In this document: positions 1-9,020 of the stretch, piece by piece
Layout: each line of letters begins with the position of its first letter
Position numbering within the stretch: position 1 is the stretch's first letter
Assembly (NCBI GenBank): GCA_021203905.1
Contig: JAJQAG010000004.1
Span: forward strand, 1 to 64,000
Direction of reading: 5' to 3'
Origin: Coprobacillus sp.
Lineage (GTDB): Bacteria > Bacillota_I > Bacilli_A > RFN20 > CAG-826
Length of the DNA stretch: 64,000 bases
Notes under the pieces: generated by a model
Databases searched by the model: none
Seen by the model: only the letters and a program-made list of their open reading frames with translations
Told to the model about the DNA's origin: nothing
Made by a program: the position numbers and the translations under genes

Positions 1-87
1 CCCCCCCTTTTTTTTTTAATCCACCGGCGACCACCGCCATCTACACTACCCTCTTCGTCGGCCGCGTCACATGTGTATAACACCCCG
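1..87. other. Sequencing adapter contamination (degraded Illumina P5 + i5 index + Nextera transposase/mosaic end)
   Basis: 18-46 aligns ungapped to P5 AATGATACGGCGACCACCGAGATCTACAC (23/29); 47-54 taccctct is index-sized; 55-87 aligns ungapped to TCGTCGGCAGCGTCAGATGTGTATAAGAGACAG (27/33). In read orientation it ends poly-A then poly-G. Confidence 0.96.
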
Positions 88-140
88 GTATATAAGTCTA
101 ACCAAAAAAAAAAAAAAACAAGGGTCAAGGCAAGTTATGA

Positions 141-146
141 TATAAT
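141..146 (+). promoter_or_regulatory. -10 box (TATAAT) upstream of tRNA-Ser
   Basis: Perfect TATAAT 14 nt before the tRNA 5' end; no clear -35. Confidence 0.55.
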
Positions 147-160
147 CATACTTACATAGT

Positions 161-251
161 AGAGGAATACCCAAGTGGCTGAAGGGGGCGGTTTCGAAAA
201 CCGCTAGGAGGCGAAAGTCTCGCAGGGGTTCAAATCCCCTTTCCTCTGCCA
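161..251 (+). tRNA. tRNA-Ser(CGA)
   Basis: Acceptor agaggaa/ttcctct, anticodon stem gcggt-ttCGAaa-accgc, long class II variable arm, T arm aggggttcaaatcccct, encoded CCA. Confidence 0.93.
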
Positions 252-263
252 ATCTAAAAGAAA

Positions 264-292
264 ACCCCTAGATAACTAGGGGTCTTTTTCTT
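264..292. terminator. Bidirectional Rho-independent terminator between tRNA-Ser and trxA
   Basis: acccctagataactaggggt hairpin followed by tctttttc; A-rich on the other flank. Confidence 0.8.
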
Positions 293-304
293 TTGTGGGA
301 GTGA

Positions 305-622
305 CTATGCTCCTATAAACTCTAAGACTTTATTCTTAGGGATATAACCTAAACTTGTTCTCACAATCTCTCCATCCTTAAAGAGGATGAGATTAGGAAT
401 ACTTCTTATTCCATATCTCTCATTAAGGACAGAATTACCATCTAGGTCGACATCCACTTTAATAATCGTGGCCTCACTCTCTCCCTTCTCATCAATCTCC
501 TCTAATACTGGAGAGAGCATCTGACAAGGACCACACCAGGTGGCAAAAAAGTCCACTAATACAAGATGATGAGTGCTAATAATCTCATCGAATTGACTAA
601 CATTTTCAACGTGTTCAATCAT
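305..622 (-). CDS. trxA: Thioredoxin
   Basis: WCGPCQ active site, cis-Pro region RSIPNLILF; strong SD aaaggaggt. Confidence 0.93.
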   Translation of the reverse strand: MIEHVENVSQFDEIISTHHLVLVDFFATWCGPCQMLSPVLEEIDEKGESEATIIKVDVDLDGNSVLNERYGIRSIPNLILFKDGEIVRTSLGYIPKNKVLEFIGA

Positions 623-636
623 ACGATTACCTCCTT

Positions 637-1593
637 TTAAACAAGTAATATAAAGAATGCATATAAGATGACCAGATGCAGCGGATAATAAGCATAGAAA
701 CCATAATTTAACCCCTTATTATCATATCCTCTCTTTCCTGAGTAGAAGAGGATAAGCACACTAGCGAGTAAAGCCCAGTTTTGGAAAGAGGAATTAAGGT
801 AGTCACCCGCACCGACACCCCAACCAACAATCCACTGTAAGAGGGTGGCGACAATAAAGATACACGCCGCAGAGATATTAACCACTGCGCGGTAATCACT
901 GCTTCTTCGTGTCTCTTCAATAGGAACCTCTCTAATATCATCGACATCCACCCACTCTCCTTCATTATTGAGTTTTGTGGTCACGCTCTCTTCCATAATA
1001 GGATTATTCTTGTAGTAGAAGTCCGCAATCCGATAAGCGAGGTAGAAGCCCACCATAATAAGGAGAGAATAGAAGCCATATTGGGTTCTAATAAAATAAG
1101 GCATCCATAAGATGGTAAGACCAAGAGTACCTGCACTAGAGTATTCAATTGTGGACACGACAAAGGATAAGATCGCGTAAGCAATTGGTAAGATCACTAA
1201 CCATCTCAGCTTCTTATTCTTTAGTCGAATTAGATAGACAAATAACACTCCTAAGATAAGATCGATAAAGATATTACCCATGGCAAAGGGAGTGCCTATG
1301 ACATACTCACAGATTAATTGACCCGCTAAAACAACAGCGCCTACAATCCCTAGTTTAGCGATATATAGCCCCGTGTTATGAGTGTGTAATGCCCCCTCGA
1401 CAACGAGGAAGCAGAATAGAGGCATGGCAAATCTTCCAATTAGTCTAAAGATATATATTAAAGTGGAGAGACTCCCTCCCCCGACATCAAAGATATCTAA
1501 ACAATATCCAATATGATCAATCGTCATACAGATGACGGCGATGACCTTAAGGACGAATCCACTTAATCGACAGTTGTTCTTTAACCAATCCAT
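637..1593 (-). CDS. TraX-family integral membrane protein
   Basis: N-term FVLKVIAVICMTIDHIGYCLD typical of TraX; polytopic membrane protein. Confidence 0.75.
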   Translation of the reverse strand: MDWLKNNCRLSGFVLKVIAVICMTIDHIGYCLDIFDVGGGSLSTLIYIFRLIGRFAMPLFCFLVVEGALHTHNTGLYIAKLGIVGAVVLAGQLICEYVIGTPFAMGNIFIDLILGVLFVYLIRLKNKKLRWLVILPIAYAILSFVVSTIEYSSAGTLGLTILWMPYFIRTQYGFYSLLIMVGFYLAYRIADFYYKNNPIMEESVTTKLNNEGEWVDVDDIREVPIEETRRSSDYRAVVNISAACIFIVATLLQWIVGWGVGAGDYLNSSFQNWALLASVLILFYSGKRGYDNKGLNYGFYAYYPLHLVILYAFFILLV

Positions 1594-1624
1594 AATATTA
1601 CTAATATTATATTTTACGCATCCA

Positions 1625-2434
1625 TTACACTAAGATAAAGATAATAGAGAAGAGATTATTAAGAGCGTGGGCGACAAAAGTAGAGGCGAAGCCATACTTC
1701 TCATAAATATAAGAGAACACTAAACCCGCGAATATATAGCTTGGTAAATTAATCAGTTCATTAATAATAGAGTCAGAGTTACCACTCCAGAGAGTGGTGA
1801 AGTCGAAGTGGATAAGAGCAAACACCACCGCCACAATAAGATACGCCACCCAGCGATTAATCCTTCGACATAAGGAGAAGAGTCCCACTCGATATGTCAT
1901 CTCTTCCACTAAAGGACCAACCAGTCCAAAGATAACGATAGAGAAGAAGGGATATAACTCTACGAGTGAGTTCACTGTGGTCTGATTCGTGTTCCCATCT
2001 GTCTCATAACCAAGGTTAATGAGAAGAGAATAGATAAGAGAGAAGGCAATTAAGATGATTGCGGCGATAAGGGCACTCACATAAGCTCTCCAGTTAGTAA
2101 AGCTTTTTAAGTATTCTCTAAAGTATTTATAAGAGACGATAATGAGAAGAACAAGAGTGATAACATAGGCGAGGGAATTAGCAAGCATCATGATCCCCTC
2201 ATCGGTCATGTTATTGCCTGAGCAAGCGGCCATGACAATTGAGGCAATCACATCAAGCGCTAAAAGACCCACTAAAAAGAGAACAAGTTCTCTTGGCCAA
2301 GAGGCCCACACCATATTGTTAAACTTCTCGTATCGAGTATTATCTGGATCTTTAGTGTGGCAGTTAGGACACACTCTTTCCATCTCATCGTATTCTTGAT
2401 GACAATGCTGACATTCTTTCTTTCCAAATAGCAT
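1625..2434 (-). CDS. CPBP-family intramembrane metalloprotease with N-terminal zinc ribbon
   Basis: CQHCHQ..CPNCH zinc ribbon; EEMTYR, FALIHFD, HALNN motifs. Confidence 0.85.
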   Translation of the reverse strand: MLFGKKECQHCHQEYDEMERVCPNCHTKDPDNTRYEKFNNMVWASWPRELVLFLVGLLALDVIASIVMAACSGNNMTDEGIMMLANSLAYVITLVLLIIVSYKYFREYLKSFTNWRAYVSALIAAIILIAFSLIYSLLINLGYETDGNTNQTTVNSLVELYPFFSIVIFGLVGPLVEEMTYRVGLFSLCRRINRWVAYLIVAVVFALIHFDFTTLWSGNSDSIINELINLPSYIFAGLVFSYIYEKYGFASTFVAHALNNLFSIIFILV

Positions 2435-2472
2435 AATTAAGATAATACACTATTTAAGAAGAAAAGTGTTAT

Positions 2473-2525
2473 CCCTGTATATAGGGAGAACACTCCCCTA
2501 TCTTAATAGAGGGAGAAAAACTCCC
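2473..2525. promoter_or_regulatory. Tandem palindromic elements in the CPBP/yigZ divergent intergenic region
   Basis: GGGAG-N4-CTCCC (2484-2497) and GGGAG-N5-CTCCC (2511-2525), preceded by tCCCTgtatatAGGGa. Confidence 0.4.
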
Positions 2526-2574
2526 TCACTCTTTATTAAGAGTTAGGGATTAGGTATAATAAATAAGACTTTTT

Positions 2575-2952
2575 ATGAAGACGATAGATAAAGAGTATAC
2601 CAATAGTAGTGAAGTTCTCTCTTCTAGGTTCATCACCCTCATCTTCCCCTTAGTTGATCCTTCTCTCTTTAAAGAGAAGCTTGATGGAATCAAGAAGGAG
2701 TATAAAAGAGCCACTCACTATGTCTACGCTTATCGCAGTCACTCTCTTTCTAAGAGCAGTGATGATAAAGAGCCTAGTGGCACTGCGGGTCACCCCATCT
2801 TAGATCTTCTCTATAAGAGAGATATTGATGATGTCGGAGTGGTCGTGGTCCGCTACTACGGAGGAAGAAAACTCGGAAGTGGAAGACTCCTTCGTACCTA
2901 TGTCAATTGTGTGAATGAATTATTAAATCAATGTGAATTTGTGGAGATGTAG
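2575..2952 (+). CDS. YigZ/IMPACT-family protein, short form
   Basis: KKEYKRATHYVYAYR, DDKEPSGTAGHPIL, VVVVRYYGGRKLGSGRLLRTY; ends after the IMPACT domain. Confidence 0.85.
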   Translation: MKTIDKEYTNSSEVLSSRFITLIFPLVDPSLFKEKLDGIKKEYKRATHYVYAYRSHSLSKSSDDKEPSGTAGHPILDLLYKRDIDDVGVVVVRYYGGRKLGSGRLLRTYVNCVNELLNQCEFVEM

Positions 2953-2953
2953 T

Positions 2954-3757
2954 ATGCCAGATTGTGATTATAATTGTGAAGCGTGTAATATCGAGAATTG
3001 TGACTCAAGGATAAGTAAAGCCAAACTTAATAGTGATTCTTCTATTAAGCATGTCGTCGCCGTTCTCTCTGGTAAGGGAGGAGTGGGTAAGTCCTATGTC
3101 ACCTCTTTAATCGCTGTGGGCCTCGCTCGTCGTGGCTACAGTGTGGGTATTATGGATGCGGATATCACGGGACCCTCTATTCCTAAGTCCTTTGGACTTA
3201 GTGGGATGCTCTATAGTGATGGGAGTCACCTTTTACCCGCGGAAACAACCTTAGGCATTAAAGTGGTGTCATCTAATCTCTTACTCCAAAACGTGGAGGA
3301 TCCCATTATCTGGAGGGGACCGATGCTCTCTAGTCTTGTGAGACAATTCTATGAAGATGTCTATTGGGGAGATCTTGATTATCTCCTTATTGATATGCCC
3401 CCAGGAACGGGGGATATCACCCTCACAGTGTTTCAACTCTTACCTATTGACTCTCTTTATATTGTGACCTCTCCTCAAGACTTAGTAACCTTGATAGTCA
3501 ATAAAGCGATTAACATGTCTAATCAGATGAATGTTCCCATTAAGGGGATCATTGAAAATATGAGTTATATTTCTTGTCCCCACTGTGGAGAGAGGATTAA
3601 TCTTTATGGAGAGAGTGATAACACCTCTCTCAAAGAGAAGGTTCTCACTCATATCCCCTTAAAGAGTGAAAACGCTAAAAAAGTGGATAGCGGACTTGTG
3701 GAACAAGTCGTGGAACATGAAATTGATGGGGTTATTGATGACCTTGTGAAAGAGTAA
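2954..3757 (+). CDS. Mrp/NBP35-family P-loop ATPase (Fe-S carrier)
   Basis: SGKGGVGKS Walker A, DADITGPSIPK, MPPGTGD; N-term CX3CX2CX4C; ORF trimmed to the ATG at 2954. Confidence 0.9.
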   Translation: MPDCDYNCEACNIENCDSRISKAKLNSDSSIKHVVAVLSGKGGVGKSYVTSLIAVGLARRGYSVGIMDADITGPSIPKSFGLSGMLYSDGSHLLPAETTLGIKVVSSNLLLQNVEDPIIWRGPMLSSLVRQFYEDVYWGDLDYLLIDMPPGTGDITLTVFQLLPIDSLYIVTSPQDLVTLIVNKAINMSNQMNVPIKGIIENMSYISCPHCGERINLYGESDNTSLKEKVLTHIPLKSENAKKVDSGLVEQVVEHEIDGVIDDLVKE

Positions 3758-3771
3758 AGGAGGAAATATCT

Positions 3772-5043
3772 ATGACCGAATTACAAAGAAGAAGAGAAAA
3801 ACTCTTCAACCTTATGAAAGAAGGAAGTGTCGCGCTTTTATACTGCGGACACGTCAAAGTGAGTAGTGAAGATGAAGACCTACCCCTTTATCCTAACTCG
3901 AACTTCTATTATTTGACGGAGATTAGTCAAGAAGACTCAGTCTTACTTCTCATTAAGGGAGCGGGCACTCAAGCGACATATCTCTTCGTCCAACCTAATG
4001 ATCCTAATAAAGTGAAGTGGACAGGAAAGAGATTAACCATCTCAGAAGCTAAGAAGATATCTTCTATTGATAATGTCTTAACTCTTAATAACTTTGAAGC
4101 CATCTTAAATCTCGCTTTAGTGAAAGATGGGAATGAGTATGGAGAGATTAACACTCTCTACATGGATCTCTCTAATGAACTCAAAGTCTATGAGAGAGAA
4201 GGAAGAGAACCCGTCTTTACGAAAGAAGTGGGAAAATCTCTTGTCAATAAATTCCCACACTTAGAGCTAGTTAATATCTATGATATGATTGTCTCCCTCA
4301 GGATGATTAAGAGTGACTATGAAGTCTCTCTTATTAAAGCGGCGATAGAAAAGACTAACTTAGGAATCCTTCATTGTCTCGCCCTAGCCAAACCTGAGAT
4401 GTGGGAGTGGCATGTCGCAGATGAATTTGAGTTCTTTGGCAGAAGTATGGATAGAACACAACTATCTTTCCCCTCAATCGTCGCGAGTGGAGAGAATGCC
4501 ACCATCTTACATTATCCCCAACAAAACGACACCTTAAAGGAGAACGCTTTACTTCAATTTGATGTGGGCTATAGAGAGAAGAATTATTGTGCGGATATCT
4601 CAAGAGCATACCCCTTAAGTGGCACCTTCTCAGATACCCAAAAGAAGATCTATGAAGCCGTTCTTAATTGTAATAAAGCGGTCATTGAATACATCCATCC
4701 AGGACTTACCTTAAGAGAACTTAATGACTACACAATTACCTTCTTAACCAATGAATGCTTACGCTTTAAACTCATCTCTGATCCCGATGAGATTAAGAAT
4801 TATTACTACCACAGTGTCAGTCATCACTTAGGGATTGATACCCATGATGCGAGCTTTAGAGATAAACCTCTTGAAGCTGGAAACGTCATCACCGTAGAAC
4901 CTGGTCTCTACTTTAAAGAGCTTGCCTGTGGAGTGAGAATTGAAGATGATGTCTTAATCACTAAAGTAGGTTGTGAAGTTCTCTCCCCCACAGTGAAGAA
5001 AGAAATCAAAGATATTGAGAGACTAATGTCTTCGAAAAAATAA
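3772..5043 (+). CDS. pepP: M24B aminopeptidase P family (Xaa-Pro aminopeptidase)
   Basis: AMP_N-like N-terminus, FDVGYREKNYCADISRAYP, YHSVSHHLGIDTHD, TVEPGLYF metal-site motifs. Confidence 0.9.
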   Translation: MTELQRRREKLFNLMKEGSVALLYCGHVKVSSEDEDLPLYPNSNFYYLTEISQEDSVLLLIKGAGTQATYLFVQPNDPNKVKWTGKRLTISEAKKISSIDNVLTLNNFEAILNLALVKDGNEYGEINTLYMDLSNELKVYEREGREPVFTKEVGKSLVNKFPHLELVNIYDMIVSLRMIKSDYEVSLIKAAIEKTNLGILHCLALAKPEMWEWHVADEFEFFGRSMDRTQLSFPSIVASGENATILHYPQQNDTLKENALLQFDVGYREKNYCADISRAYPLSGTFSDTQKKIYEAVLNCNKAVIEYIHPGLTLRELNDYTITFLTNECLRFKLISDPDEIKNYYYHSVSHHLGIDTHDASFRDKPLEAGNVITVEPGLYFKELACGVRIEDDVLITKVGCEVLSPTVKKEIKDIERLMSSKK

Positions 5044-5048
5044 AAGTT

Positions 5049-6530
5049 ATGGAAAAATACATCCTTTCTCTTGATCAGGGAACCACCTCCACAAGAGCGA
5101 TCCTTTTTGATAAGAGAGGCCATGAGTGCTTTGATAGTTTTCGTGAGGTCAAATGCTCTTATCCAAAAAGTGGATGGGTGGAGGCTGATCCCCTTGACCT
5201 TTGGGTCAGTGTCATTGAAGTGATTAATGAAATTCTTATTAAGGCTAATATTAGCTTTGCTAATATAGACTCCATAGGAATCTCCAATCAGAGAGAGACC
5301 ACAGTGGTGTGGGAAAAAGAAAGTGGGATGCCAGTCTATCCTGCGATTGTCTGGCAATCGAGACAAAGTGGAGAGATCTGTGAACAATACATGGATAAGA
5401 AAGAATATATCCATGAAAAGACTGGATTACTTATTAACCCTTACTTTAGCGCGACGAAGATTCGTTTCATTCTCGATCACATCCCTAACGGTCAACAAAG
5501 AGCGGAATCTGGTTCTCTTATGGCGGGCACCATTGATACCTGGATTATTTATAAAATGACAAAAGGTAGGGTATTTAAAACCGATGTCAGTAATGCTTCT
5601 AGAACCATGTTATATAACATCAATGAGATGAAGTGGGATGATGATTTACTTAGGCTATTTAACATCCCTAAGTGTCTTTTAGCCCAGGTCTGTCCCTCTT
5701 CCTCTAATTATGGGATTGCCTCCTTCTTTAGTGATAGTGTTCCTATCTGTGGAGTGGCGGGTGATCAACAAAGCGCCCTATTCGGTCACACCTGTTTTAA
5801 CCCAGGAAGTATTAAGTGTACCTATGGAACAGGATGCTTTGCTCTCCTTAATACTGGAGATGCCCCCATCTACTCTAAACAGGGATTACTCACCACAATA
5901 GCGTGGCAAATCGGGGATAAAGTGACATACGCGCTAGAAGGGAGTGTCTTTATTGGAGGAGCGGTGGTTCAATGGCTCCGCGATGAGATGAAGATGATCC
6001 ACACAAGCGATGAGAGTGAAGTGGAAGCCAATCGTTGTGAGTCCTCTAATGGCATCTATGTGGTTCCCGCTTTCGTGGGACTAGGAACTCCCTATTGGGA
6101 TGATGAAGTCAGAGGAAGCGTCTTTGGTTTAACAAGAGATAGCAACCGCCACCAATTTGTGAGAGCATGTCTTGAAGCCATTGCTTATCAATGTAAAGAT
6201 GTCTTAGAAGTGATGAAGAAAGAGACATCCATGTCTCTTAAGTCTTTAAGAGTGGATGGAGGGGCCACCAAAAATAACTATCTCCTCCAATTCCAATCTG
6301 ATATCCTACCCGCAATCATTGAAAGACCGAGTTGTCGAGAGTTAACCGCTTTAGGAGTGTGCTATCTCTCTGGTCTATACACAGGCTTCTTTCCAAGCCT
6401 AGAAGAAATCTCCTCCATCCATGAAGTTGAAAAGGTCTTTAAACCAGAGATGACAAGAAAAGAAGTCGCTTCTCTCTACTCTGGTTGGAAACTTGCGGTT
6501 AAGGCTTCTCGAGTGTTTAAAAAACACTGA
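5049..6530 (+). CDS. glpK: Glycerol kinase
   Basis: LSLDQGTTSTRAILFD, SNQRETTVVW, YGTGCFALLNTG, LRVDGGATKNNYLLQ. Confidence 0.96.
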   Translation: MEKYILSLDQGTTSTRAILFDKRGHECFDSFREVKCSYPKSGWVEADPLDLWVSVIEVINEILIKANISFANIDSIGISNQRETTVVWEKESGMPVYPAIVWQSRQSGEICEQYMDKKEYIHEKTGLLINPYFSATKIRFILDHIPNGQQRAESGSLMAGTIDTWIIYKMTKGRVFKTDVSNASRTMLYNINEMKWDDDLLRLFNIPKCLLAQVCPSSSNYGIASFFSDSVPICGVAGDQQSALFGHTCFNPGSIKCTYGTGCFALLNTGDAPIYSKQGLLTTIAWQIGDKVTYALEGSVFIGGAVVQWLRDEMKMIHTSDESEVEANRCESSNGIYVVPAFVGLGTPYWDDEVRGSVFGLTRDSNRHQFVRACLEAIAYQCKDVLEVMKKETSMSLKSLRVDGGATKNNYLLQFQSDILPAIIERPSCRELTALGVCYLSGLYTGFFPSLEEISSIHEVEKVFKPEMTRKEVASLYSGWKLAVKASRVFKKH

Positions 6531-6560
6531 TTGAACCTCGATAAAGCCAATAGCGAGAAT

Positions 6561-6580
6561 GCCACCAAAAAGTGGCTTTT
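6561..6580 (+). terminator. Rho-independent terminator after glpK
   Basis: gccac-caaaaa-gtggc hairpin + tttttatttt. Confidence 0.75.
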
Positions 6581-6714
6581 TATTTTGATTTCTCGCTAAA
6601 TTGGGCATTATTATTTAGTTTTTGTCCCCTTTTTGATAACAAAAGGATTTTGACATTTAATTGCTTTTTATTTAATAAACTTGTGTTTATAATAAACACT
6701 ATTAGGGGTCTACG

Positions 6715-9018
6715 ATGAATTATTACATTTTCATCATTGCGTTTGCACTTTGCATTGGAATATATTTCATTCTTAGATTCGCTACCAAACACTCTCCTCA
6801 AGCTGGCGTCTGGGGACTCAGAGGTCTCGCTCTTGGTGTTGGTGTGATTTTTCTTGTAAGATTCTTCTCTAGTGGTGGTTCTATTTTTACCTCCATTTTT
6901 GATCTCACTCTCAATAAGTATGATCCAGAATTTGAGAATGCCACAGTCGCCGCTTTTACCCTCGTCAGTGTGTGGCTTGAGTTTATGACTGTGGGCTTTG
7001 TCCTTCTCTACCCCTTCTTTAATAAGCAACCTCTATTTCGTAACTACGCAAAGACTGTGGGACTTGTCTCCTCAATCTTAAATATCATCTTCCTTAGTGA
7101 AACATCCTATTCCTTCTCCCTCTCTTACGACGTCAATCTCACTAACATCATGATGCCGATAGAAGTGGGACTTGTTTTCTTTATGTGTCTCCTTCCCTAT
7201 TTTGAGAGCAAGGATTCCTATCGTATCTCTAAGCATGAAGGACTCGATATGTTAGCGATGGCCTTTATCGTCATCCTCGTCTCTCTTCCCCCATACTTCT
7301 TTGGAACCTGTTGGGGAGAGGTTTCTACCTCAGGAGTCAGTGGATTTGGATTCTATCATCGTATTTATCTCTATTTTATGATTGCGGTCTTTGTTATCCT
7401 GTTCCTCTTATTAAGAGGAAGAGGTCGAGAATTCAATAGGATGATGTTCCTTTATGTCATCCTGTCAGTCTTAGTGACCCTCTTATATGACTTTGACTTT
7501 GAGAGCTTCACCTATCCTGCATTATGGCCACTTTCTCTCTCTGTTCTCACCCTCTTCTTAGTGGCAATTTGCCTGGTTGTAAGATGTAAGTGGCTCTTTA
7601 ACTTTACTTTCTTTATTGGAGCGTTTGCCGCTTTCATGTCCCTCTTCTTCCCAGACTACGGGAGTAAGATGGCTTTCTTTGATGCGAGTGTCGTGAGTTG
7701 GTGGTTCAGCCGAATCTTTGCCTTTGTCGTTCCGATGTTAATGGCGATTGTGGGAATCTATGAGAGACCTCGTTTCCGTCAATACCTTGTCTCTTTAGGA
7801 ATCTATGTCATCTACTTTATCGTCATCGATTTCTTAGGAGCATTCCTTACTAACTGGTCTAGTTCAGTGGATTACTTCTATACTCAATCTGACTATATCG
7901 TTTCTATTCTCGGTACTTGGGGAATGAATCTCAAATATGACACAGTGTGGGCCTTCACACTGGGCAGTTATGAAATTAATATTTATCCTGTTTTCCAGGT
8001 TCTCTATATGCTGGCCTTCGCTATTGGCACACTGGTGTTATGGTTCATCTATGTGTGGATCTTCTCGGTGGTGAGACAATACCGAGTCCTAGAAGTGAGG
8101 AACCACAAGATGCGCGTAGAAGAATACGCTTTAAAACAGGAATACCATGAAGGGAGGTTAAGGGAAATTATGAATGAAGAAACAAAAGATAAACTCGTGG
8201 TGAAGAACTTCTATAAGAAGTATGGACATAGTAAGGTCTACGCAGTGGAAGATGCTACTTTTACGGTCGAGGCGGGTAAGATTATCGGCTTCCTCGGTCA
8301 TAATGGCGCGGGTAAATCCACAATTATCAAGTGCATCGTGGGCATGCAACCCGCTAGTAGTGGACAGGTCGAAGTCAATGGTTACGATGTCTTTAAACAA
8401 CCAGTCCAAGCCAAGCAACAAATAGGCTTTGTCCCTGATCACTATGCTTTATATGAAAAACTCTCTGGAAGAGATTATATCAACTATGTCGCGGACTTAT
8501 ATGAAGTCCCGAAAGAAGAGAGAGACGCCACTCTTAAAGAGCTCACACATAATCTCTCAATGGAAGAATCTATTGATTCTCCCATCTCTACCTATTCTCA
8601 CGGCATGAAGCAAAAGATTGCCATTATGAGTGCGCTTATCCACAACCCTAAATTATGGATACTTGATGAACCCTTAACAGGACTTGATCCGACCTCTGTC
8701 TATGAAGTGAAAGAGTGTATGAAAGCCCACGCCGCTAAGGGTAATATTGTCTTCTTCTCCTCTCACCTTATTGATGTCGCGGAGAAGCTTTGTGATGAGA
8801 TTATCATCATTAAGGAGGGACACATCCTTATCCATGAGAATCTTGGTAAGATTCAAAAAGAACATAAAGACCTCGAGAAGTTCTATCTCGATATGATGAA
8901 CACTCCGATTAAGAGGAGTAATGCGAAAGAAGAAGTCCCCGAACAAGAAGCGGAAAGCTACTTCTTTAAGACCAAAGAGAAAAAACACAAGAAAGGAGAA
9001 GAAGCGAGAGCTGAATAA
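6715..9018 (+). CDS. Fusion of an N-terminal polytopic membrane domain (YwaF-like?) and a C-terminal ABC ATPase
   Basis: About 460 aa of hydrophobic helices, then LGHNGAGKST (Walker A), YSHGMKQ signature, LWILDEPLTGLDP. Confidence 0.8.
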   Translation: MNYYIFIIAFALCIGIYFILRFATKHSPQAGVWGLRGLALGVGVIFLVRFFSSGGSIFTSIFDLTLNKYDPEFENATVAAFTLVSVWLEFMTVGFVLLYPFFNKQPLFRNYAKTVGLVSSILNIIFLSETSYSFSLSYDVNLTNIMMPIEVGLVFFMCLLPYFESKDSYRISKHEGLDMLAMAFIVILVSLPPYFFGTCWGEVSTSGVSGFGFYHRIYLYFMIAVFVILFLLLRGRGREFNRMMFLYVILSVLVTLLYDFDFESFTYPALWPLSLSVLTLFLVAICLVVRCKWLFNFTFFIGAFAAFMSLFFPDYGSKMAFFDASVVSWWFSRIFAFVVPMLMAIVGIYERPRFRQYLVSLGIYVIYFIVIDFLGAFLTNWSSSVDYFYTQSDYIVSILGTWGMNLKYDTVWAFTLGSYEINIYPVFQVLYMLAFAIGTLVLWFIYVWIFSVVRQYRVLEVRNHKMRVEEYALKQEYHEGRLREIMNEETKDKLVVKNFYKKYGHSKVYAVEDATFTVEAGKIIGFLGHNGAGKSTIIKCIVGMQPASSGQVEVNGYDVFKQPVQAKQQIGFVPDHYALYEKLSGRDYINYVADLYEVPKEERDATLKELTHNLSMEESIDSPISTYSHGMKQKIAIMSALIHNPKLWILDEPLTGLDPTSVYEVKECMKAHAAKGNIVFFSSHLIDVAEKLCDEIIIIKEGHILIHENLGKIQKEHKDLEKFYLDMMNTPIKRSNAKEEVPEQEAESYFFKTKEKKHKKGEEARAE

Positions 9019-9020
9019 CT

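Noticed and set aside
67-252. 61-aa minus-strand ORF at the contig start
   Set aside because: Runs antisense through tRNA-Ser and into adapter sequence.
4908-5414. 168-aa minus-strand ORF over the pepP/glpK junction
   Set aside because: Antisense to two well-supported genes; low-complexity, no recognizable motif or RBS.
6580-7029. 149-aa minus-strand ORF over the glpK terminator and the start of the ABC fusion
   Set aside because: Spans an intergenic promoter region and antisense coding sequence; Lys/Asn-rich composition typical of spurious ORFs.
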